Shown here one piece after another: positions 57,513-64,000 of a stretch of DNA of 64,000 nucleotides (positions are counted from its first letter, which is position 1; the number at the start of each line of letters is the position of its first letter). Under the pieces are notes generated by a model. The model was not told where the DNA came from. It ran no database searches and saw only the letters and a list, made by a program, of their open reading frames with translations. The stretch lies in NCBI GenBank assembly GCA_964019335.1, contig OZ025652.1, positions 650,677 through 714,676 of the forward strand, in the 5' to 3' direction. Origin of the DNA: Diplonema japonicum. Lineage: Eukaryota > Euglenozoa > Diplonemea > Diplonemida > Diplonemidae. A program made the position numbers and the translations under genes.

Positions 57513-60500
57513 TTACCCATAAGGCGAATTGGGTTCGATCAGCGGCGGTCGGGCCAGAGAAGCGACAGCCTGATCCACATCGTTGTTTATCTAGTTTTAA
57601 TGTGTTCTTACAATAAATAAATAAACAAAGAACATACCTTTCTTCGCAGCATTTCAAGAGTTTCCACTACAAGAGATGTCCTGTTTGGTTCATCAAACAC
57701 TTGACTGCTGAACTGTTGGCTCCCGAAGCTCGACTTCCTCAGTCCAACGGATTCGCCCTGGAAAGAGAGAACACTCGCGCCCTTGGCCCCCTCGGTGATG
57801 CGCTTGAACGAAGCACCCTCGTCGCCCAGCACCGTGACCACTCTGTCCTGGTCGACATGCCACTCATGAAGATGAGCGCTAACATGTGCAGGTATGCCTT
57901 TGTCCTTGAAGATGTCGATTAACTGTTTTACCACATTGTCCTGCGTGTGGTGATTGAACTCAGGGTCCTTCACGAAGATGGTGACGTGGTCACGCTCCGA
58001 TTGTGGGTCCCTGTCCATAGCAAGGTTGATGATGTCGAAGTGCATAGCCTCATGCATCCACGCAAATACCGCAGTCAACGGGCACCAGACCTGCGTTTTA
58101 TTCACTCGTGGGTACTTGTACACGAACACAAACTCACCAACGTGTTCCCCCTCGCTCACCTCTGGCGTGAACCCATAGATGGCAGGGGCGTTCTCGCTCC
58201 GCAACGACTTCACCATTGCCTTGCCCTTTATCCCGTTCGCCTCGAACTGACCAGACAGCTTCGTCCTGATGTCCGCCAGCCTGCTGTGAGATGGCCGTCC
58301 TGGATGCAACAAGTCCCTGCAGTACAGCATCTGTGATTATTTTTTTTTTGGTAAACTTATGTTATCTTTCTTTTTAAACACACCGTAATGCTTACAGGGT
58401 CCCGGCTACCGGCAGAGAACACATGGTACATCTTTGCCTTGTGAATGTCCAGCTTTAGCATCTGGAGGATGTTGAAGATCTGCACGATGAACTCCATGTG
58501 GTGGTCGCCCATCACCTTCACGGCGATGAAGTGAGACTCGTCCTCGAAGTCCTTCGTGTAGTGCACGCCAGGTCTGAAGCGGTGCCCTGTGACGTGCGAC
58601 GTGTCGTGAAGGTTCTCATGCGCTTCAGGGAGCTTCAACGGGATGAACTTAATAGCTGTAAGGTCACGGGGCGCATCCAGTCTGAAGAGGGGGAGCTCTG
58701 TGTTCCTGTCGGCTGGCGTGGGGTACGAGTCGATCTCATGGATGACATTCCAGTTCTCGGAGTCCACTTGGGATGTCCCTTCCAGTCGCCAGGAGATGGG
58801 CTCGCTGGCGTTGTCTGAAAGGTCGCGTGCTGTCACGAAGGTGTACCCCACCACCTTCTCGGGCTTGGCAAGGTGGATAACAAGCGGCTGTTGGTTGCGA
58901 TCCGTCCATCGTGTGTCCAGGTTTTTCTTAAGAGAACCCTCTGGGCGCTGCATGGCGCTGGGATTGTCGCCCCCTGCATTTGTAGCCACCGCATTTTTCA
59001 AATTTATTTCACCGTTCTCGCCCAGTAGCTTGAATTCACCGATCTGCACTGCCTTCTTCATAACGATGGGCACCATCATCACCTGGCCGTCTTCGTCGTT
59101 CAACACTTCGAAGATGTGGTGCCTTATGCTCTCGAAGGCCTCGTCGTCCAGGTCGTCATTCGGTGTCTCTGTCTTAGTTGTCACTGTCGTCGTCATGATG
59201 AACACAGTCCCGTCCGTCTCCACATTGCTGTTGTCGGCCACCAGCCCCATCTCCTTTAGCGCAGACAAGACATCGTGGACAATGAAGGGAACATACTGCC
59301 CCTTCACCTTGAGGCGGAAGCTGAAGATACTGCTTTGCCCCGATAATATTCGCTCTTCTGCTCTTCGTTCTGACATCTTTCCTAAGAAAAACTTGAACCC
59401 GAACGGTGCCACTAAGGTCGCTAACAGGAGCGCCCACATGCATATGCTGTAAACCTTGTTGCTCATCATCTTTCCGTAAGGTGGGTACCCCGTCTCGTAG
59501 TCTGCCGTGTAGGCGGTTCCTGCTACCAGATAGGCGAACTCGCCCCTCCCCACCATGGCAGTGCCCACGACCCATCGGTACGGGTCTTCGGCAGCTAAAC
59601 CACAGAGCAGCTTTGACAGAATGCAGGGACCAATGGCACAGATCATGCCCAAGTAGAAGGATTCAGCAGTCATCATGTCGTCTATTGGGATGGAGAAGGC
59701 CACAGTGGCACCGAAGAAGAACCTCCCCAGCCATTTTGCGATGCGCTTCATTTGTCTGGTCCACACTTGTTGGGAACGGGGGACAACGCTGAAGCTTATG
59801 CCCGCAATGAAAGTACCCAAGAGGTGCGAGCCAATCAGAGAAGAGAGGTAGCCGTAGAGACCAAGTACACCGAACATCATCACCAGCAAGATCTGGTGCA
59901 CCGGGTGGAAGGATGACCCGCCATCCTGGAAAGGGAGGAGCTCCACTAATTTGTGAATGAAACCGGGGAACACCTTGAAAGCTAGCACTCCACCGACAAT
60001 GAGAAAGGCGAGAGAGTAGACAACAGGGAGGATGATGACGTCGGCACCAGCGCCCTTCTCTGCAAGGTTGATGAGCACAAGGTGTGTGATGATAGTGATG
60101 AAGTCGTCGATGAAGGCCCCCGTCACGATGGTTTGCCCGAAGAGGGAGTCGAGTTGTTTGGCTTCTGTCAAGAGCTTCAAAGCAATGCCCACACTAGTTG
60201 GCGCCAGTGCGCATCCAAGGGAGAAGCCGTCTGGATAGAGAAACTGGCTGTGGTCTTCCAGGCACCCGGTGCCTTGGCACTTCAACGTCAGCGTTGATGT
60301 CATGGAGTCGTTACGGGGCAACCCGGCACCCACAGCAGTGCTGCTGCTGCTTGTTCCGTACGCTAAGTAGACAAAAAGCAATCCCCCACCTATGGGCAGC
60401 ACAGTGCCCAGCACAGCGACGATTGCTGACCGCACTACAACGAGATTCAGCTTCTCCATGTGCAGGTGCATCCCACTTTCAAAAATCATAAGTGTCACTC

Positions 60501-60699
60501 CTATGTTCCCCAGCAATTTAAAGAACTCCATGTGATCATGCTTTAGCAAGTTGGCCATTTCAGGCCCTAGCAGGACACCCACCGCAACTTCACCCAGGAG
60601 GGGCTCTAAGCCCAGCTTCTGGCAAACCCACCCCGCAACATAGAGTGCCGCAACAAAGCCACTGACGCTGATAAGCTCCCCGAAGTCAGCGCCACCCAT
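57513..60699 (-). CDS. CPA2-family cation/proton antiporter with C-terminal sensory domains (3 exons, 1028 aa)
   Basis: Exons are 60699-58384, 58330-57638 and 57590-57513; introns are 53 and 47 nt. The first 430 or so residues form a KefB/NapA-like antiporter: about 12 membrane helices, LLGEVAVGVLLGPEM, SLGCALAPTSVGIALKLL and the family's GAFIDDFITI, where the Asp pair binds the ion. VVGTAMVGRGEFAYLVAG lies near the end of the transport domain. A lumenal loop carries a Cys pair and NDS. Cytosolic parts include a beta-rich discoidin-like domain at about 578-675 (PLVIHLAKPEKVVGYTFVTA, ISWRLEGTS) and ACT-like stretches with HMEFIVQIFNILQM and a duplicate-like unit in exon 2. It probably exchanges K+ or Na+ for H+ in a membrane. 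The last 25 residues are the least certain. Confidence 0.88.
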
Positions 60700-61619
60700 A
60701 TTGCACTGCGTGTGTGTGTGTGTGTTTTTGAATCACAAAAAAGTATGCAATAATGAAGGGAAAAAAGGAGAGGGAAAAGCGCTTAAGTTCTTAGAAAAAA
60801 AAAAAAATACGGTTACATATTCTTCTCGAAATTATCGACGAAGAACTTTTAAAAGGAAAAAGAGGAATAAAAAAGGGTAGTGTTGAAAGTTATTGCAACA
60901 GAGGAGCCACCTCCCCCCCCAAACACAGACACACCTTCCTTCATGGATCAGTACCCTCGAAAGAGCCACATGAAGGGGTGTATTTTTTGGGAGAAAGGAC
61001 AACTCTGGCAGAAAAACAACAAATCGAGAGAGGGAAAAGAAAGAAAGAATTCACTGCGATGGTGAGTGTTAGCAACAAGCCCATCTAAAGAAAAAGAAAG
61101 GAGGGAAATATATAGGAGAGACTGGGAGATCCGGGAATCCCTCATCCTTCCCCCTTTTTTGCAAACCCATTCCCCTGCTGCTGGGAATAAAAAAAATGAA
61201 AAATTGAAGATTTTCGAAATAGAAAAAAACACCAACAAAAAAAAACACCGTCCCTTTTGAGATACAGAAGGGGGTGGTTGCTATTGTGGTAAAAAATAGA
61301 GGGGGGGCCTCTTTTTTCTTCTCTATGTGAGCTCGTCCGGGAAAATATGTCAACAAACGACCCTCCGCTGCGGCGGCAAAACCCCGTTAAATTTCTAAGA
61401 GCCGGGGCTCTGCGGAACCATATGTTTTAGTTGCAAAGCCTGCCACCCTCGTGGCAACAAGGGTTGCAATTGAAAAAACGGCAACAGGTACAGGTACTGG
61501 TTGCAAACGCGTTGCTGCCCTTTTTTTGCTCAAATAATCAAACAAAAAAATTCGAACTACCAAAAAAAGTGTGGACATTTTAATCCGAACCATCACATAT
61601 ATATTTTTTCTTCCACCTA
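60700..61619. other. Spacer
   Basis: A/T-rich with purine tracts. A slightly GC-richer patch at 61340-61510 has a small hairpin (AGAGCC/GGCTCT at about 61398-61411) and repeated TTGCAA(C) units. A minus-strand frame there encodes PVPVPVAVFSIATLVATRV, but no start or acceptor fits. I leave it unannotated. Confidence 0.5.
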
Positions 61620-62249
61620 TCACTCTCTTCTCTCCCTCCTCTCAATTCTCCTGGGGAGCTCTGCAGTGGTTGCGAACATGATCCTCCCGCAGAGGGCGAG
61701 GCAGTCCCTCCCATTGCACTGCGGGTGGCAGCCATCATGCGTGACGTCGAAGCACTCCTCGTCTGCCCCGCAGGTGGTGGGGTGGATCCCGCCGCAGGCC
61801 TGACCGGTTGTCTTCGCGCACACCCCGGGGCAGTCCGCACCCCCGCAGTCAGGGTTGCACTCCTTCCTGTACATGCAGGTCTCCCCAGTCCCGCACTGCA
61901 GCCCCACAAAACCCCCGCACTCCTTCTCCACCTTCACCTCGAAGCCAGGCAGTCCCTCCCGTTGCACCCTGCGTTGCACCCGTCAGCCACAGTGTCCACA
62001 CACATCTCCTCTCCCTTGCACTTCAGCCCAGCGATCCCCCCGCACTCCCCGTACTTCCTCTTCGCACAGATCCCCCCGCAGTCCGCTCCCCCGCACTCCT
62101 TCACACACCCCGTGTTCCGAGGGTCCGGGATGCACTCCAACCCAGAGGGGCAGTTAAGGCCTGCGATCCCCGCACTGGATCGGCTCCGCTGCTCCAACCA
62201 CAGCTACCACAGCCATCATCACAGACAACAAAGCAAGAGGGGAGCTCAT
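61620..62249 (-). pseudogene. Secreted Cys-rich repeat protein, reading frame broken twice
   Basis: The ATG at 62249 opens a good signal peptide (MSSPLALLSVMMAVVAVVGA). Four related Cys-rich units follow, of the form CGGIAGLxC...C...GC...CGGADC or CNGRDCL. The frame is not continuous: near 62175 a G run is two bases short of the spacing the repeats need, and near 61957 one base is missing. Pieces of the repeats therefore lie in different frames (62197-61934 and 61979-61620). Both sites are short homopolymers, so sequencing error is as likely as true decay. The CGGI-type units resemble small secreted domains seen in fungi and other protists. Function unknown. Confidence 0.6.
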
Positions 62250-62365
62250 TTTGTGGGGTTTTGTTCTTTTGTTTTTGTAGGGAATACGGTAAAAAGTAAC
62301 CTTTTTGTTGTGTGGGTGTCATGAACAACTACAAAAAAGAAATAAAAGCACATTGTGTAAGAGAT

Positions 62366-63535
62366 TTACCACGTGGTAGGAGTGCCGTCCTCTAGGGTCC
62401 ACTCACGATCTGCCCAAGTGTGGCCCTCCCGTGCAGCCTCTCTCACTTTGTCCTCGTCCATCACGAGGCCCAAGCCCGGTTTGGTCAGCACGGGCATGAA
62501 GCCATTTGTGATGTCAAAATCCTCTTTGTTCTTCACGTAGTGCAAAAGGTCCTTGCCGCCCTCCACGTTATAGTGGATGCCTATGCTCGACTCTTGGAAG
62601 GCGAAGTTGACAGATACAGCATCGACAGCCAGGCATGACGCCAAGGCGATGGGACCCAGGGGGCAGTGGGGTGCCAGGGACACTTCATATGCTTCTGCAA
62701 GGCGGGATATAGTGAGGAGGTTGGAGATGCCGCCCACGTGCGAGACGTCGGGTTGCAGGATATTCACAGAGCGGTCTTCAAGGAGGTCGCGGAACTCCTC
62801 GACGGTGTGCATCCTCTCCCCTGTCGCGATGGGGACGTGCGTGACGTGGGCAAGGTCCTTCAAGGACTTGTTCTGCCCCTTCACGACGGGCTCCTCGAAG
62901 AAGAGAGGATCGTAGGGTTCGAGTTCCTTCATCAGACGCTTGGCCATCGGCAGTTTCACCCTCCCGTGGAAGTCAAGCCCGATACCGATGTCGGGGCCGA
63001 CGGCTTCGCGCACAGCCTTCATGCGTGCAGCAGCGGCCTTGACAGTGGCGAGGCTGTCGACATAAGCCATACGTGGGGTCGCGTTCATCTTTAGCTGTTT
63101 GAAGTTCGAAGTGCGGACAACATGCAGCGCTTCCTCCGCCGCTTCCTGTGGCGTGTTGTCGTCGCCACCGCACCACCGATACATCAGCAGCTTGGTGCGG
63201 ACATGCCCGCCCAAGAGGGAGTGCACGGGCACACCGAGAGTCTTCCCTTTGATGTCCCACAGTGCTTGGTCAATGCCAGCGATGGCACTCATCAGGACAG
63301 GCCCACCGGAGTAGAATTTTTGCCTGTATAGTTTTTGCAAAATGTATTGCACTCTGCTTGCATCCTCCCCTACCACAGACCGCATCAGCTCTTCGACACA
63401 TGTACGCACAGTGTCTGTGAACCCCTCAAGGTTCGGCTCCCCCCACCCGACGACACCGCTTGCCGTCTGCACACGCAAGAAGAGCCACCTTGGAGCTACC
63501 TTGAACAGCTCATACGACTTAACGCAGTCAGCCAT
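62366..63535 (-). CDS. D-galactonate dehydratase, bacterial type, 389 aa
   Basis: Dehydrates D-galactonate to 2-keto-3-deoxygalactonate, an enolase-superfamily reaction needing Mg2+. The sequence follows bacterial DgoD along its whole length. Visible motifs are APRWLFLRVQT, GPVLMSAIAGIDQALWDIKG, GLDFHGRV (metal ligand D188 and catalytic H190), LFFEEP (E214/E215), ATGERM (E240), LQPDVSH and LAPHCPLGPIALA (H290). It is intronless. The start is at 63535 (MADCVK), 11 nt after the acceptor ACTATTGTAG; the frame extends upstream into A/T-rich DNA, but that part is not coding-like. It has no targeting signal, so it is probably cytosolic. Acquisition from bacteria is likely. No other galactonate gene is in the window. 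Confidence 0.93.
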   Translation of the reverse strand: MADCVKSYELFKVAPRWLFLRVQTASGVVGWGEPNLEGFTDTVRTCVEELMRSVVGEDASRVQYILQKLYRQKFYSGGPVLMSAIAGIDQALWDIKGKTLGVPVHSLLGGHVRTKLLMYRWCGGDDNTPQEAAEEALHVVRTSNFKQLKMNATPRMAYVDSLATVKAAAARMKAVREAVGPDIGIGLDFHGRVKLPMAKRLMKELEPYDPLFFEEPVVKGQNKSLKDLAHVTHVPIATGERMHTVEEFRDLLEDRSVNILQPDVSHVGGISNLLTISRLAEAYEVSLAPHCPLGPIALASCLAVDAVSVNFAFQESSIGIHYNVEGGKDLLHYVKNKEDFDITNGFMPVLTKPGLGLVMDEDKVREAAREGHTWADREWTLEDGTPTTW

Positions 63536-64000
63536 GTTGCCCGAGCCTACAATAGTGGTGCTGACATTAGGATAAAAAGATGGAAAAAAAAGAAAAAAGA
63601 ACCGTGGAAACAAAAACTGGTAGGGACAACGCCCAAACAGGCTTCCTGTTAAGAAATAAGGTGCCATGGCAGAGTGGGAGCTTGGGCGCCACCTGTAGCC
63701 AAGATTCCGTTAAAAGAGAGGGAAAAAGAAAAGAGTCGGGATTGGGGGAGGGGGGGGGGGGGGGGGGGAAGGGGAACAAGAGAGGAAGTAATGGAAAAAT
63801 AAAAAAATAAAGAAAAATGAACTGTCGATAAGAAAAAGGGAAAGGTGTTTAAGCTAAATAAAAACCTTTTATCCGTTTTTGTCATGACAGCTTTTTGATA
63901 CTTCTGGGGTCTTTTTTTCTCTCTTTTTTTTTTTCTCTTTTAACACACGAGCTGTATCAAGTCGCTATTTTTTTTTTTGCCTGCTATAACACAGCAGGGT
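63536..64000. other. Spacer at window end
   Basis: A/T and purine tracts with an 18-base G run (63751-63768). No gene is visible before the window ends. Confidence 0.6.

Noticed and set aside
57531-57541. Second B-box-like GGGTTCGATC
   Set aside because: It falls within the predicted last exon of the antiporter on the other strand and has no cloverleaf around it.
1-64000. CRISPR arrays, bacterial operons or phage genes
   Set aside because: No spaced direct repeats of that kind, and the genes are eukaryotic with spliceosomal introns.

Overview
The window is nuclear DNA of a euglenozoan protist, most probably a diplonemid and less likely a euglenid. Three things support this. It encodes paraflagellar rod protein PFR2, a euglenozoan flagellar protein. 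Every convincing gene lies on the minus strand in one co-directional array, with pyrimidine-rich AG acceptors just before many start codons, as expected for polycistronic transcription and spliced-leader trans-splicing. The genes also contain ordinary GT-AG cis-introns, which argues against a typical kinetoplastid. Coding DNA is GC-rich, while spacers are AT-rich and full of homopolymers. All assignments come from reading the sequence; no searches were run.

Layout, given by increasing coordinate (transcription runs right to left). 1-15 kb: a 5' fragment of PFR2 (1-164), a complete PFR2 (925-4393), cytosolic leucyl-tRNA synthetase (4945-8588), a second complete PFR2 (9190-12658), a cathepsin L-like peptidase and an RRM/RS splicing-type protein. 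16-29 kb: long-chain acyl-CoA synthetase, a PRCC-like protein, an unknown 765-aa protein, a GT64 glycosyltransferase, a 68-aa three-exon gene, an unknown basic protein, a DNAJB12-like co-chaperone, a coiled-coil protein and two small, possibly mitochondrial proteins. 31-44 kb: a DHHC acyltransferase, a single-pass membrane receptor-like protein, proteasome chaperone PSMD9/Nas2, an F-box/ankyrin-like protein, a GAF protein, a Sel1-repeat protein and a PPR protein. 45-64 kb: an 11-exon gene for a 1817-aa WWE-WD40-coiled-coil protein, three unknown proteins, a second DHHC enzyme, a CPA2-type cation/proton antiporter, a frame-disrupted Cys-rich secreted protein and a D-galactonate dehydratase of bacterial type.

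I reconstructed 38 distinct cis-introns. Thirty-five are 32-60 nt long; the exceptions are 143, 606 and 1556 nt. The 1556-nt intron of PFR2 looks like a small-RNA host: five segments with box C (RUGAUGA) and box D (CUGA) and three single-hairpin segments with an AGA box, partly as tandem duplicates. The whole intron is repeated without visible change in the second PFR2 copy. The 606-nt intron of the acyl-CoA synthetase is almost entirely a foldback element with terminal inverted repeats. A relative of that element lies between genes at 30.2-30.9 kb, and a remnant at 51.7-51.8 kb supplies a stop codon to a gene.

The genes do not form one pathway. They are housekeeping, flagellar, membrane and regulatory functions in a shared transcription unit, as is usual in Euglenozoa.
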